64,000 nucleotides of DNA from Pseudomonas gingeri (GCF_013385425.1 NZ_JACAQA010000012.1:62229-126228); one strand, 5' to 3'. Positions 7,537 through 21,763 are shown, counted from the first letter of the stretch. The notes: generated from the letters alone by a model not told the origin. Program-made: numbers and translations.

Positions 7537-10500
7537 ATGGCTACGACCACCCTTGGGGTCAAACTCGACGACCCGACCCGTGAGCGCCTGAAGGCCGCGG
7601 CCCACTCGATTGACCGCACCCCCCATTGGCTGATCAAGCAAGCCATTTTCAATTACCTGGAAAAGCTCGAGAGCGGTGCAACCCCGGGTGAAATCAACGG
7701 TTCGTCCCGTGGCGACGCCGATGACAGCGGTGACGTTCCGAGCGACCACGCCCATCAGTGCTTCCTCGAATTCGCCGAAAGCATCCTCCCGCAATCGGTA
7801 CTGCGCGCCGCCATCACCGCCGCCTACCGTCGCCCGGAACCGGAAGTGGTGCCGATGCTGCTGGAGCAGGCACGCCTGCCGGCAGCCATGGCCGAGGCCA
7901 CCCACAAGCTGGCCGCCTCGATTGCCGAAAAACTGCGTAACCAGAAGAGCGCCGGCGGCCGTGCCGGGATTGTTCAGGGCCTGTTGCAGGAGTTCTCCCT
8001 GTCGTCCCAGGAAGGCGTGGCGCTGATGTGCCTGGCCGAAGCCCTGCTGCGTATCCCGGACAAAGGTACCCGCGACGCGCTGATCCGCGACAAGATCAGC
8101 ACCGGCAACTGGCAACCGCACCTGGGCAACAGCCCGTCGCTGTTCGTCAATGCCGCCACCTGGGGCCTGCTGCTGACCGGCAAGCTGGTCGCCACCCATA
8201 ACGAAACCGGCCTGACCTCGTCCCTGAGCCGCATCATCGGCAAGAGCGGCGAACCGATGATCCGCAAGGGCGTCGACATGGCCATGCGCCTGATGGGCGA
8301 ACAGTTCGTCACCGGCGAAACCATCGCCGAAGCCCTGGCCAACGCCAGCCGCTTCGAAGCCAAGGGCTTCCGCTATTCCTACGACATGCTCGGCGAAGCG
8401 GCCCTGACCGAGCACGACGCGCAGAAATACCTGGCGTCCTACGAGCAGGCCATCCACTCCATCGGCAAGGCTTCCCACGGTCGCGGCATCTACGAGGGCC
8501 CGGGCATCTCGATCAAGCTGTCGGCCCTGCACCCGCGCTACAGTCGCGCCCAGTACGAACGGGTGATGGACGAGCTGTACCCGCGCCTGCTGGCACTGAC
8601 CCTGCTGGCCAAGCAATACGATATCGGCCTGAATATCGACGCCGAAGAGGCCGACCGCCTCGAACTGTCCCTCGACCTGCTCGAACGCCTGTGCTTCGAA
8701 CCGCAGCTGAGCGGCTGGAACGGCATCGGCTTCGTGATCCAGGCCTACCAGAAACGCTGCCCCTATGTGATCGACTACGTCATCGACCTGGCCCGTCGCA
8801 GCCGCCATCGCCTGATGATCCGCCTGGTCAAGGGCGCGTACTGGGACAGCGAGATCAAGCGCGCCCAGGTCGAAGGCCTGGAGGGCTATCCGGTCTACAC
8901 CCGCAAGGTCTACACCGACGTTTCCTACATCGCCTGCGCACGCAAGCTGCTGTCGGTACCGGAAGTCATCTACCCGCAGTTCGCCACCCACAACGCCCAC
9001 ACCCTGTCGGCCATCTACCATATCGCCGGGCAGAACTATTACCCGGGCCAGTACGAATTCCAGTGCCTCCACGGCATGGGCGAACCACTGTACGAACAGG
9101 TAGTAGGCAAGGTTTCCGAAGGCAAGCTGAACCGTCCGTGCCGGGTGTATGCGCCGGTCGGCACCCATGAAACCCTGCTGGCCTACCTGGTCCGTCGCCT
9201 GCTGGAAAACGGCGCCAACACCTCCTTCGTCAACCGTATCGCCGACCAGTCCATCTCGATCCAGGAACTGGTGGCCGATCCGGTGGCCAGCATCGAGCAG
9301 ATGGCGACCCTGGAAGGCGGCTTCGGCCTGCCACACCCGCGTATTCCGCTGCCGCGTGACCTTTACGGTCGTGACCGGGCCAACTCCGCCGGCATCGACA
9401 TGGCCAACGAGCATCGCCTGGCATCGCTTTCCTGTGCCCTGCTGGCCAGCGCCCACAATGACTGGAAAGCCGTGCCGCTGCTGGGCTGTGTCGCCAGCAG
9501 CGAAACCCCGGTGCCAGTGCTCAACCCGTCGGACCATCGCGACCTGGTGGGTTATGTCCAGGAAGCCACGGCCGAAGACGCCGACAACGCAGTGCAGTGC
9601 GCCCTGAACGCCGCGCCGATCTGGCAGGCTACCCCGCCCACCGAACGGGCGGCCATCCTGGAACGCGCCGCCGACCTGATGGAAGGCGAGATCCAGCCGC
9701 TGATGGGCCTGCTGGTCCGCGAAGCCGGCAAGACCTTCGCCAACGCCATCGCCGAAGTCCGTGAAGCCGTGGACTTCCTGCGTTACTACGCGGTGCAGGC
9801 GCGCAACGATTTCAGCAACGACGCCCACCGCCCGCTGGGCCCGGTGATCTGCATCAGCCCGTGGAACTTCCCGCTGGCGATCTTCAGCGGCCAGGTGGCT
9901 GCAGCATTGGCGGCCGGTAACCCGGTACTCGCCAAGCCCGCCGAACAGACCCCGCTGATCGCCGCCCAGGCCGTGCGCCTGCTGCTCGAAGCCGGGATTC
10001 CCGAAGGCGTGGTGCAACTGCTGCCAGGCCGCGGTGAAACCGTCGGCGCACGGCTGGTGGGCGATGAGCGGGTCAAGGGGGTGATGTTCACCGGTTCCAC
10101 CGAAGTGGCGCGCCTGCTGCAACGCAATGTCGCCGGTCGCCTGGATACCCAGGGCCGACCGATTCCGCTGATCGCCGAAACCGGCGGGCAGAACGCGATG
10201 ATCGTCGACTCCTCGGCGCTGACCGAACAGGTGGTGATCGACGTCGTGTCCTCGGCCTTCGACAGCGCCGGCCAACGTTGCTCAGCCCTGCGTGTACTGT
10301 GCCTGCAGGAAGATTCCGCCGACCGCGTGATCGAAATGCTCAAGGGCGCCATGGCCGAATGCCGCCTGGGCAACCCGGAACGCCTGTCGGTGGATATCGG
10401 CCCGGTGATCGACGCCGAAGCCAAGGCCGGTATCGAGAAACATATCCAGGCCATGCGCGACAAAGGCCGCACGGTCTACCAGGTGGCCATCGCCGAAGGC

Positions 10501-11490
10501 GAGGAATGCAAGCGCGGCACCTTCGTGATGCCGACCCTGATCGAACTGGAAAGCCTCGACGAACTGCAGCGGGAGATCTTTGGCCCGGTGCTGCACGTAG
10601 TGCGCTACAAGCGCAAGGACATCGACCAGTTGATCGCCCAGATCAATGCCTCCGGCTACGGCCTGACCCTCGGCGTGCACACCCGTATCGACGAGACCAT
10701 TGCCAAGGTGATCGACAATGTCCACGCCGGTAACGTCTATGTGAACCGCAATATCGTCGGCGCCGTGGTCGGCGTGCAACCATTCGGTGGCGAAGGCTTG
10801 TCGGGCACCGGCCCGAAAGCCGGTGGGCCGCTGTACCTGTATCGCCTGCTGTCGACTCGGCCGACGGATGCCATCGAACAGTCCTTTGCTCGGGGCGATG
10901 CCCTGGCCGCACCGGACCTGCGTCTGCGCGAAGCTTTGCTCAAGCCGCTCCACGCCCTGAAGGCCTGGGCCGAGAGCCAGAAGCTGGCGGACCTCGATGC
11001 GCTGTGCGCGGCCTTTGCGGCGCAGTCGCAAAGCGGGATTACCCGAGTGCTCAACGGCCCGACCGGCGAGCGCAACAGCTACGCCATCCTGCCCCGCGAG
11101 CATGTGCTGTGCCTGGCGGACATCGAAGGCGACCTGCTGACGCAACTGGCAGCGGTATTGGCCGTGGGCGGCTCGGCGGTCTGGCCGGAATGCGAATCGG
11201 CCAAGGCGCTCTACGGGCGCTTGCCGAAAGAAGTGCAGGCGCGCATCCAGCGTGTGGCCGACTGGACCAAGGACGAGGTGTTGTTCGACGCGGTGCTGCA
11301 TCACGGTCACTCCGACCAGTTGCGCGGGGTCTGCCAGCAGATTGCCCAACGTAGCGGCGCGATTGTTGGTGTGCACGGTTTGTCCCAGGGCGAAACCGGC
11401 ATTGCACTGGAGCGCCTGGTGATCGAGCGGGCGTTGAGCGTCAACACCGCGGCGGCGGGCGGTAACGCCAGCCTGATGACCATCGGTTAA
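7537..11490 (+). CDS. putA: Trifunctional PutA: transcriptional repressor, proline dehydrogenase and L-glutamate-gamma-semialdehyde dehydrogenase
   Basis: Oxidises proline to glutamate in two steps and represses the put genes when proline is low. The 1317-residue protein has an N-terminal ribbon-helix-helix DNA-binding segment (MATTTLGVKLDDPTRERLK onwards, residues 1-47), a FAD proline dehydrogenase barrel (about 260-570) and an aldehyde dehydrogenase domain (about 640-1090) with catalytic Cys915 in QRCSALR and Glu881 in AETGGQN. A C-terminal domain follows, as in long trifunctional PutAs. The frame is open upstream to 7309, but the ATG at 7537 has GAGGA 7 bases before it and gives the conserved start. 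The intact DNA-binding domain matches the GTTGCA motifs in the upstream gap. Confidence 0.96.
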   Translation: MATTTLGVKLDDPTRERLKAAAHSIDRTPHWLIKQAIFNYLEKLESGATPGEINGSSRGDADDSGDVPSDHAHQCFLEFAESILPQSVLRAAITAAYRRPEPEVVPMLLEQARLPAAMAEATHKLAASIAEKLRNQKSAGGRAGIVQGLLQEFSLSSQEGVALMCLAEALLRIPDKGTRDALIRDKISTGNWQPHLGNSPSLFVNAATWGLLLTGKLVATHNETGLTSSLSRIIGKSGEPMIRKGVDMAMRLMGEQFVTGETIAEALANASRFEAKGFRYSYDMLGEAALTEHDAQKYLASYEQAIHSIGKASHGRGIYEGPGISIKLSALHPRYSRAQYERVMDELYPRLLALTLLAKQYDIGLNIDAEEADRLELSLDLLERLCFEPQLSGWNGIGFVIQAYQKRCPYVIDYVIDLARRSRHRLMIRLVKGAYWDSEIKRAQVEGLEGYPVYTRKVYTDVSYIACARKLLSVPEVIYPQFATHNAHTLSAIYHIAGQNYYPGQYEFQCLHGMGEPLYEQVVGKVSEGKLNRPCRVYAPVGTHETLLAYLVRRLLENGANTSFVNRIADQSISIQELVADPVASIEQMATLEGGFGLPHPRIPLPRDLYGRDRANSAGIDMANEHRLASLSCALLASAHNDWKAVPLLGCVASSETPVPVLNPSDHRDLVGYVQEATAEDADNAVQCALNAAPIWQATPPTERAAILERAADLMEGEIQPLMGLLVREAGKTFANAIAEVREAVDFLRYYAVQARNDFSNDAHRPLGPVICISPWNFPLAIFSGQVAAALAAGNPVLAKPAEQTPLIAAQAVRLLLEAGIPEGVVQLLPGRGETVGARLVGDERVKGVMFTGSTEVARLLQRNVAGRLDTQGRPIPLIAETGGQNAMIVDSSALTEQVVIDVVSSAFDSAGQRCSALRVLCLQEDSADRVIEMLKGAMAECRLGNPERLSVDIGPVIDAEAKAGIEKHIQAMRDKGRTVYQVAIAEGEECKRGTFVMPTLIELESLDELQREIFGPVLHVVRYKRKDIDQLIAQINASGYGLTLGVHTRIDETIAKVIDNVHAGNVYVNRNIVGAVVGVQPFGGEGLSGTGPKAGGPLYLYRLLSTRPTDAIEQSFARGDALAAPDLRLREALLKPLHALKAWAESQKLADLDALCAAFAAQSQSGITRVLNGPTGERNSYAILPREHVLCLADIEGDLLTQLAAVLAVGGSAVWPECESAKALYGRLPKEVQARIQRVADWTKDEVLFDAVLHHGHSDQLRGVCQQIAQRSGAIVGVHGLSQGETGIALERLVIERALSVNTAAAGGNASLMTIG

Positions 11491-11557
11491 GGCGGGCGGA
11501 AGGTCTGGCTCCGCAATGGGCGCCAGGCCTGACGACTTCACCCAGTGGAAAATCGCT

Positions 11558-11646
11558 TTCGCGGGCAAGCCCTGCTCCTACAGTCCTGTGTCGTACACAA
11601 AATCAGAGGGTGACAAAAAACTGTAGGAGCAGGGCTTGCCCGCGAA
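11558..11646. repeat. REPIN: perfect 26-bp inverted REP pair
   Basis: Arms at 11558-11583 and 11621-11646 are exact reverse complements of 26 bases, separated by 37 bases. They carry the GCGGGCAAGC core and CTACAG end of the common Pseudomonas REP. The element fills much of the 276-base gap between putA and the acyl-CoA dehydrogenase gene. The inner spacer (GTGTCGTACA) resembles the spacer of the element at the right edge of the window, so both probably belong to one subfamily. Confidence 0.88.
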
Positions 11647-11766
11647 TAGGCCGGCCCAGACAACACACCTCCCTGAATTCTGCCCCTCCATCACCCACAT
11701 CAATCTTGCTAGGCACCGCTTATTCAGCCGCCTAGACTCGGCGCACTCCCCCACAGGTAGGCCGCC

Positions 11767-13569
11767 ATGTCCGAGATGCTGCTCAGTTCCCGCAATCTGG
11801 CTTTCGAGCTGTACGAAGTCCTCGATGCCGAGGGCCTGACCCAGCGCGAGCGATTCGCCGAACACTCCCGGGAAACCTTCGACGCCGCCATCGGCACCGC
11901 CCGCACAATCGCCGAAAAGTTCTTCGCCCCGCACAACCGCAAGAACGACGAAAACGAACCACGCTACGAAAACGGCGAAGCGATCCTGATCCCGGAAGTG
12001 AAACCGGCCGTCGACGCCTTCCTCGAGGCCGGCTTTCTCAACGCAGCGCGCAGTTTCGAAGATGGCGGCATGCAACTGCCGACCCTGCTGTCCCAGGCCT
12101 GTTTCGCCCACTTCCAGTCGGCCAACGCCGCCTCGACCTCCTACCCGTTCCTGACCATGGGTGCAGCGAACCTGATCGAGAGCTTCGGCAGCGACGAACA
12201 AAAGCGCCGCTTCCTGCAACCGATGATCGACGGCCGCTTCTTTGGCACCATGGCCCTGACCGAGCCCCACGCAGGCTCTTCGCTGTCGGATATCCGCACC
12301 CGCGCCGAACCGGCCGCCGACGGCAGCTACCGGCTCAAGGGCAACAAGATCTTTATTTCCGGCGGCGACCACCCGCTATCGGAAAATATCGTGCACATGG
12401 TCCTGGCAAAACTGCCGGACGCCCCGCCCGGAGTGAAGGGCATCTCGCTGTTTATCGTGCCCAAGTTCCTGGTCAACGACGACGGCAGCCTCGGCCCGCG
12501 CAACGATGTGCTGCTGGCCGGGCTGTTCCACAAGATGGGCTGGCGCGGCACCACCTCCACGGCGCTGAACTTCGGCGATAACGGCAACTGTGTCGGCTAT
12601 CTGGTGGGCAAGCCGCACCAGGGCCTGAGCTACATGTTCCAGATGATGAACGAAGCGCGGATCGGCGTCGGCATGGGCGCGGTGATGCTCGGCTATGCCG
12701 GTTACCTGTATTCCCTGGAGTACGCCCGGGAACGCCCCCAGGGCCGCCTGCCCGACAGCAAGGACCCGAGCACCGCGCCGGTTTCGATCGTCCAGCACGC
12801 CGACGTCAAGCGCATGTTGCTGACCCAGAAGGCCTACGTCGAAGGCGCCTTCGATCTCGGCCTGTACGCCGCGCGGCTGTTCGATGACACCACCACACTG
12901 ACCTCCGAGATAGAGCGCCGCCAGGCCCATGAACTGCTCGACCTGCTGACTCCCATCGTCAAATCCTGGCCCTCGGAGTTCTGCCTCAAGGCCAATGAAC
13001 TGGCGATCCAGATTCTCGGCGGCCACGGCTACACCCGCGAATACCCGGTGGAACAGTACTACCGCGACAACCGGCTGAACCCGATTCACGAAGGCACCCA
13101 CGGCATCCAGTCCCTCGACCTGCTGGGGCGCAAGCTGGCGCAGAACGGCGGGGCCGGCTTGAAGCAGCTGATCCGACTGATCGCCGACACCGCCAAGCGC
13201 GCCGCCGCCTATTCCTCCCTGGATACCCTGCGCCAGCCGCTGGAGGATCTGGTCGCACGCCTGCAAAGCGTGACCCTCGGCCTGCTGACCGACCTGGCCC
13301 AGGGCAAGGTCAACAGCAGCCTCGCCAACTCGGCGCTGTACCTCAAGGCGTTCGGCCACACGGTGATTGGCTGGCGCTGGCTGGAACAGGCGGTGCGCGC
13401 CGAGGAAGGCCTGGCCAGGGGCAATCCGGCGGACCTGCCCTTCTACAAAGGCAAGCTGCAAGCCGCGCGCTACTTCCTCACCTGGGAAGTCCCGGGCTGC
13501 CATCATGAGCTGGCCATTCTCGAAGCGCGGGACGATACCTGCCTGTCGATGCAGGACGCCTGGTTCTAA
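11767..13569 (+). CDS. Acyl-CoA dehydrogenase, long form with C-terminal extension
   Basis: A FAD enzyme that introduces the alpha-beta double bond into an acyl-CoA thioester, probably in fatty-acid breakdown; the chain length cannot be told from sequence. The 600-residue protein has the N-terminal, middle and C-terminal dehydrogenase domains, the TEPHAGSSLSDI FAD/substrate segment near residue 165, the catalytic-base motif PIHEGTHGIQ (Glu442) and an extra C-terminal domain of about 120 residues, as in the DmdC/FadE-like group. It corresponds to PA5020 by position. It is monocistronic: a REPIN lies upstream and a promoter-like sequence for the next gene follows directly. Confidence 0.92.
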   Translation: MSEMLLSSRNLAFELYEVLDAEGLTQRERFAEHSRETFDAAIGTARTIAEKFFAPHNRKNDENEPRYENGEAILIPEVKPAVDAFLEAGFLNAARSFEDGGMQLPTLLSQACFAHFQSANAASTSYPFLTMGAANLIESFGSDEQKRRFLQPMIDGRFFGTMALTEPHAGSSLSDIRTRAEPAADGSYRLKGNKIFISGGDHPLSENIVHMVLAKLPDAPPGVKGISLFIVPKFLVNDDGSLGPRNDVLLAGLFHKMGWRGTTSTALNFGDNGNCVGYLVGKPHQGLSYMFQMMNEARIGVGMGAVMLGYAGYLYSLEYARERPQGRLPDSKDPSTAPVSIVQHADVKRMLLTQKAYVEGAFDLGLYAARLFDDTTTLTSEIERRQAHELLDLLTPIVKSWPSEFCLKANELAIQILGGHGYTREYPVEQYYRDNRLNPIHEGTHGIQSLDLLGRKLAQNGGAGLKQLIRLIADTAKRAAAYSSLDTLRQPLEDLVARLQSVTLGLLTDLAQGKVNSSLANSALYLKAFGHTVIGWRWLEQAVRAEEGLARGNPADLPFYKGKLQAARYFLTWEVPGCHHELAILEARDDTCLSMQDAWF

Positions 13570-13574
13570 AGCTT

Positions 13575-13605
13575 TTGACAGCGGTACATTTCAACAGGTT
13601 AGAAT
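13575..13605 (+). promoter_or_regulatory. Putative sigma-70 promoter for the antiporter gene
   Basis: TTGACA at 13575-13580 is followed by TAGAAT at 13600-13605 with a 19-base spacer, or by TTAGAA with an 18-base spacer. It lies just after the acyl-CoA dehydrogenase stop codon and 67 bases before the TTG start at 13672. Only the -35 box is perfect, so this is a prediction. Confidence 0.45.
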
Positions 13606-13671
13606 CGCTGGCACGCAGACTGCATGGTCAGTCTGCGCCCAGCCTTTGCAAGCTTTCCTGGAGTACTGCCT

Positions 13672-15414
13672 TTGAATGCGACGACCATCAACAGCCTGTT
13701 CTTGATCGGCGCGTTGCTGGTAGGCGCAAGCATCCTGGTGAGCTCGCTGTCCTCGCGCCTCGGCATCCCGATCCTGGTGATCATCCTCGCCGTGGGCATG
13801 ACCGCCGGCGTCGACGGCGGCGGCATCATCTTCGACAACTACCCCACCGCCTACCTGGTCGGTAACCTCGCCCTCGCCGTGATCCTGCTCGACGGCGGCC
13901 TGCGCACGCGGGTCGCGAGTTTCCGCGTGGCGCTCTGGCCGGCGTTGTCGCTGGCCACGGTCGGGGTGCTGATCACCACCGGGCTGACCGGCATGGCCGC
14001 CGCCTGGCTGTTCAACCTGAATATCATCCAGGGCCTGCTGATCGGCGCCATCGTCGGCTCCACGGACGCCGCCGCGGTGTTCTCACTGCTGGGCGGCAAG
14101 GGCCTGAACGAACGGGTCACCGCCAGCCTGGAAATCGAGTCGGGCAGTAACGACCCGATGGCGGTGTTCCTTACCGTGACCCTGATCGACATGCTCGCCA
14201 GCGGCCAGACCGGCCTGCACTGGAGCCTGCTCGGCCACCTGATTCGCGAATTCGGCATCGGCGGCATCATCGGCCTCGGTGGTGGCTGGCTGATGCTGCA
14301 ACTGGTCAACCGCATCAACCTGGCCAACGGCCTCTACCCGATCCTGGTGATCAGCGGCGGCCTGGTGGTCTTCGCCCTGACCAACGCCCTGCACGGCAGC
14401 GGCTTCCTCGCCGTGTACCTGTGCGGCCTGGTGATCGGCAACCGCCCGGTGCGCAGCCGCCACGGCATTCTGCATATGCTCGACGGCATGGCCTGGCTGG
14501 CGCAGATCGGCATGTTCCTGGTGCTGGGCCTGCTGGTCACGCCCCACGACCTGCTGCCCATCGCCCTGCCGGCCCTGGGCCTGGCCCTGTGGATGATCCT
14601 GTTCGCCCGGCCGCTGTCGGTGCTGGTCGGCCTGCTGCCGTTCAAGGCCTTCCATGGCCGGGAAAAGGCGTTTATTTCCTGGGTCGGCCTGCGCGGCGCG
14701 GTCCCGATCATTCTTGCGGTGTTCCCGCTGATGGCCGGCCTGCCCCACGCACAGCTCTACTTCAACCTGGCGTTCTTTATCGTGCTGGTGTCGCTGCTGG
14801 TGCAAGGCACCAGCCTGCCGTGGGTAGCCAAGCTGCTGAAGGTCACGGTGCCGCCGGAACCGGCGCCGATCTCCCGGGCCGCCCTGGAAGTGCATGTCAC
14901 CAGCGAGTGGGAGCTGTTCGTCTATCGCCTGGGCGCTGAAAAATGGTGCATCGGTGCCGCCCTGCGCGAGTTGAAAATGCCCGAGGGTACGCGTATCGCC
15001 GCACTGTTCCGTGGCCAGCAACTGCTCCATCCGTCGGGTAGTACCACCCTGGAAGTCGATGACCTGCTCTGCGTGATCGGCCATGAACACAACCTCCCGG
15101 CCCTCGGCAAGCTGTTCAGCCAGGCGCCGCAGCGCGGCCTCGACCTGCGCTTCTTCGGCGACTTCGTGCTCGAAGGCGACGCCCAGCTGGGCGCGGTCTC
15201 GGCCCTCTATGGCCTGAAACTCGAAGGCGTCGACCCGAATACCCCCCTGGGCAGCTTCATCGCCCACAAGGTCGGCGGCGCGCCCATCGTCGGCGACCAG
15301 GTGGAGTGGAACAACACCCTGTGGACTGTCGCGGTCATGGACGGGAACAAGATCGGCAAAGTCGGCGTCAGATTCCCCGAAGGAAGTCGCCCGGGTCCGG
15401 GTCTCTTCCTCTAA
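13672..15414 (+). CDS. nhaP2: Potassium/proton antiporter, NhaP2/CvrA family
   Basis: An inner-membrane cation/H+ antiporter (CPA1 family). NhaP2-type members export K+ in exchange for protons and help with osmotic and pH balance. The membrane part spans roughly residues 5-390 with about 12 segments, including the GSTDAAAVFSLLGGKGL and ESGSNDPMAVFLT motifs. A cytoplasmic TrkA-C-like regulatory part follows (about 400-580). A TTG start at 13672 is preferred because GGAG lies 8 bases before it and the protein then starts at family position MNATTINSLFLIGALL (580 aa). An in-frame ATG at 13624 would add 16 residues and lacks a comparable ribosome site. PAO1 calls the orthologue cvrA. Confidence 0.9.
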   Translation: MNATTINSLFLIGALLVGASILVSSLSSRLGIPILVIILAVGMTAGVDGGGIIFDNYPTAYLVGNLALAVILLDGGLRTRVASFRVALWPALSLATVGVLITTGLTGMAAAWLFNLNIIQGLLIGAIVGSTDAAAVFSLLGGKGLNERVTASLEIESGSNDPMAVFLTVTLIDMLASGQTGLHWSLLGHLIREFGIGGIIGLGGGWLMLQLVNRINLANGLYPILVISGGLVVFALTNALHGSGFLAVYLCGLVIGNRPVRSRHGILHMLDGMAWLAQIGMFLVLGLLVTPHDLLPIALPALGLALWMILFARPLSVLVGLLPFKAFHGREKAFISWVGLRGAVPIILAVFPLMAGLPHAQLYFNLAFFIVLVSLLVQGTSLPWVAKLLKVTVPPEPAPISRAALEVHVTSEWELFVYRLGAEKWCIGAALRELKMPEGTRIAALFRGQQLLHPSGSTTLEVDDLLCVIGHEHNLPALGKLFSQAPQRGLDLRFFGDFVLEGDAQLGAVSALYGLKLEGVDPNTPLGSFIAHKVGGAPIVGDQVEWNNTLWTVAVMDGNKIGKVGVRFPEGSRPGPGLFL

Positions 15415-15450
15415 ACTGCCCACTTTCTTCACGCTGCTCGACCGGTACTT

Positions 15451-18801
<3,351 letters not shown>

Positions 18802-18862
18802 AACTCGACAAGCGCGGCGCTCATGCCGTTTGCATGAGGCCGCTGGCGTCTGCCGGCTAATC

Positions 18863-18890
18863 CCAGCAGAATACTCGGACATTCTGCTGG
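18863..18890 (+). promoter_or_regulatory. Hairpin overlapping the selO ribosome binding site
   Basis: CCAGCAGAAT (18863-18872) and ATTCTGCTGG (18881-18890) form a perfect 10-bp stem with an 8-base loop. The last two stem bases are the GG of the GGAG Shine-Dalgarno sequence (18889-18892), 8 bases before the TTG start of selO. In the mRNA this stem would partly hide the ribosome site. It may limit translation or act as a switch; function is inferred. Confidence 0.5.
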
Positions 18891-18900
18891 AGCCGGCCGT

Positions 18901-20364
<1,464 letters not shown>

Positions 20365-20370
20365 GCCGGC

Positions 20371-20772
20371 TCAGATAAAGGTCTGCTCCCGCACCCCAAA
20401 ACGCTCAGCCAACCAGCGGATCTGGCGCAGGTTGAGCTGACGCTTGCCGCTGAGTATCTCGGAAACCACCGATTGCGGCCCGACCCCGGGCAGGTCGCTC
20501 TGGTTCAAGCCATGTTCACGCATCATCTCCCGCAGTACATCGGCCCCACTGGCCACCGGCATCGGCCAGTGCTCCTTGTCATAGGCCTCTATGTAATCAC
20601 TGATGATGTTCACCAGACTCATGAGCGGGTTCGATTCGTCTTCGCCAATGACGCCCAGCAACTCGTCGAGAATGCCCACCAGGGCATCGTAATCGGCCTC
20701 GTTTTTTGGTTTGCGCAGCAGTGGCTCCACGAACGGCCAGTGCTCGGAAGCCTGCTTGATGACAGCATTCAT
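20371..20772 (-). CDS. higA: HigA-type antitoxin (HTH-domain)
   Basis: Encodes 133 residues. The C-terminal half is a helix-turn-helix of the HigA/XRE type, with the stretch REHGLNQSDLPGVG and the SEILSGKRQLNLRQIRWLAERFG recognition region. The N-terminal half matches the acidic toxin-binding part of E. coli HigA. The ATG at 20772 overlaps the toxin stop as TGATG and has AAGGAG 8 bases before it, so it is preferred over an in-frame ATG at 20790. It is the second gene of the pair and translationally coupled to the toxin frame. Known relatives neutralise HigB and repress their own promoter. The toxin here appears broken, so the antitoxin may persist only as a regulator or as protection against related toxins. 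Confidence 0.85.
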   Translation of the reverse strand: MNAVIKQASEHWPFVEPLLRKPKNEADYDALVGILDELLGVIGEDESNPLMSLVNIISDYIEAYDKEHWPMPVASGADVLREMMREHGLNQSDLPGVGPQSVVSEILSGKRQLNLRQIRWLAERFGVREQTFI

Positions 20773-21065
20773 CAACACGTCTCCTTCCATTTACCCTTGT
20801 CATATTCGCGATGATCCAGCACATGCTTGATCTATAGCTGCTGGGCACCGTAATGCACACCCGCAATCAGGCGCAGTGTGTTCCCGCCAATATCAAACAC
20901 ATGCAAGCGACCCACCTTGTCTGTCGCGGGGAACAACGCCTTGAGCGCCGAAAAGTTTTCAGGACTGCTCCCCTTGATCCTTCGGCACCAGGCATCCAAC
21001 GCACTGGCAGTGTCAGGCCATCTTGCCTTGGCTTCCCGAATCCGCTTCTCGGTAATCACACGCAT
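20772..21065 (-). pseudogene. higB: HigB-type mRNA interferase toxin with in-frame amber stop
   Basis: Reading from 21065, the first 77 codons resemble HigB toxins (start MRVITEKRIREAKARWPD, then FDIGGNTLRLIAGV). A TAG at 20834-20832 then stops the frame. The same frame continues with IKHVLDHREYDKGKWKETC and ends in TGA (20774-20772), which overlaps the higA start. In E. coli HigB the matching region reads CYIREVMTHKEYD, so the stop falls exactly on a conserved tyrosine codon. The lost tail includes the EYD motif near the RelE-fold active site. The toxin is therefore probably inactive unless the amber codon is suppressed. The family call rests on remembered similarity to E. coli HigB. Confidence 0.8.
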
Positions 21066-21074
21066 GCAATATCC

Positions 21075-21130
21075 TTATCGCATCTTGCTATGAAGATTAT
21101 CCGTCAAGCCAGGTTATCGCAATTTGCTAT
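21075..21130 (-). promoter_or_regulatory. Two operator-like repeats upstream of higBA
   Basis: TTATCGCATCTTGCTAT (21075-21091) and TTATCGCAATTTGCTAT (21114-21130) differ at only two of 17 positions and are 39 bases apart. Each has an imperfect dyad around GCAA/TTGC. They lie 9-65 bases upstream of the higB start, flanking TTGACG and GATAAT-like boxes on the minus strand. This is the expected place for sites bound by HigA or the HigBA complex. Binding is inferred. Confidence 0.5.
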
Positions 21131-21290
21131 TGTCAAAATCTGACCGACGGCTCATTCCCTGAGGCTAGATCCTGAAGGTAAAACGCGTCGTTTGAATATG
21201 TGAGGACATGCAACACACCCTTGGCCCCCTTGATAAAGCGCGCCCCAGACTCCAGTTCAAGTTCATTGGCCACTACCCGGGAACCCTTCC

Positions 21291-21725
21291 ATGTCCGCCA
21301 CCCTCTTGATCCCCTGCCCCCATTGCAACGGCCTCAACCGCATCCCTGCCGAACGACTGGGCGACCAGCCGAAATGCGGACGCTGCAAAGCCGCGGTCTT
21401 GCTGGACAAACCGTTCGAATTGAAACAGGGCGACTACGCCAGCCAGATCAAGGGCGACCTGCCGTTGCTGGTGGACGTGTGGGCGGACTGGTGCGGGCCG
21501 TGCAAATCCTTTGCCCCGGTGTTCGAACAGGCGGCCGCCCAACTGGCCGGCAAATGTCGCCTGGCCAAGCTCGACAGCGAGGCCAACCCGCAACTCTCGG
21601 CACAGTTGGGGATTCGTTCGATTCCCAGCCTGATCCTGTTCAGAAATGGCCAGGAAGTAGCGCGCCAGAGCGGCGCCTTTCCCCTGCCGCAGTTGATGGC
21701 CTGGCTGCGCAGCCAAGGTATCTGA
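21291..21725 (+). CDS. trxC: Thioredoxin TrxC (thioredoxin 2) with N-terminal zinc finger
   Basis: A cytoplasmic disulfide reductase. The 144-residue protein has the thioredoxin active site WCGPC (Cys68, Cys71). It is preceded by an N-terminal zinc-binding module with Cys9/Cys12 and Cys29/Cys32, the hallmark of TrxC as opposed to TrxA. In E. coli, TrxC belongs to the OxyR-controlled oxidative-stress response; no clear OxyR box was picked out here. The gene stands alone. The 225 bases between higB and trxC hold the higBA operator-like repeats and nothing else recognised. Confidence 0.94.
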   Translation: MSATLLIPCPHCNGLNRIPAERLGDQPKCGRCKAAVLLDKPFELKQGDYASQIKGDLPLLVDVWADWCGPCKSFAPVFEQAAAQLAGKCRLAKLDSEANPQLSAQLGIRSIPSLILFRNGQEVARQSGAFPLPQLMAWLRSQGI

Positions 21726-21763
21726 GGCTCGCACAGCCGGCAGGCGCAAAACGCAAAGGGGCG

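Noticed and set aside
7210..10275. 1021-codon antisense frame over putA
   Set aside because: No family motifs, biased composition, no ribosome site; putA is certain.
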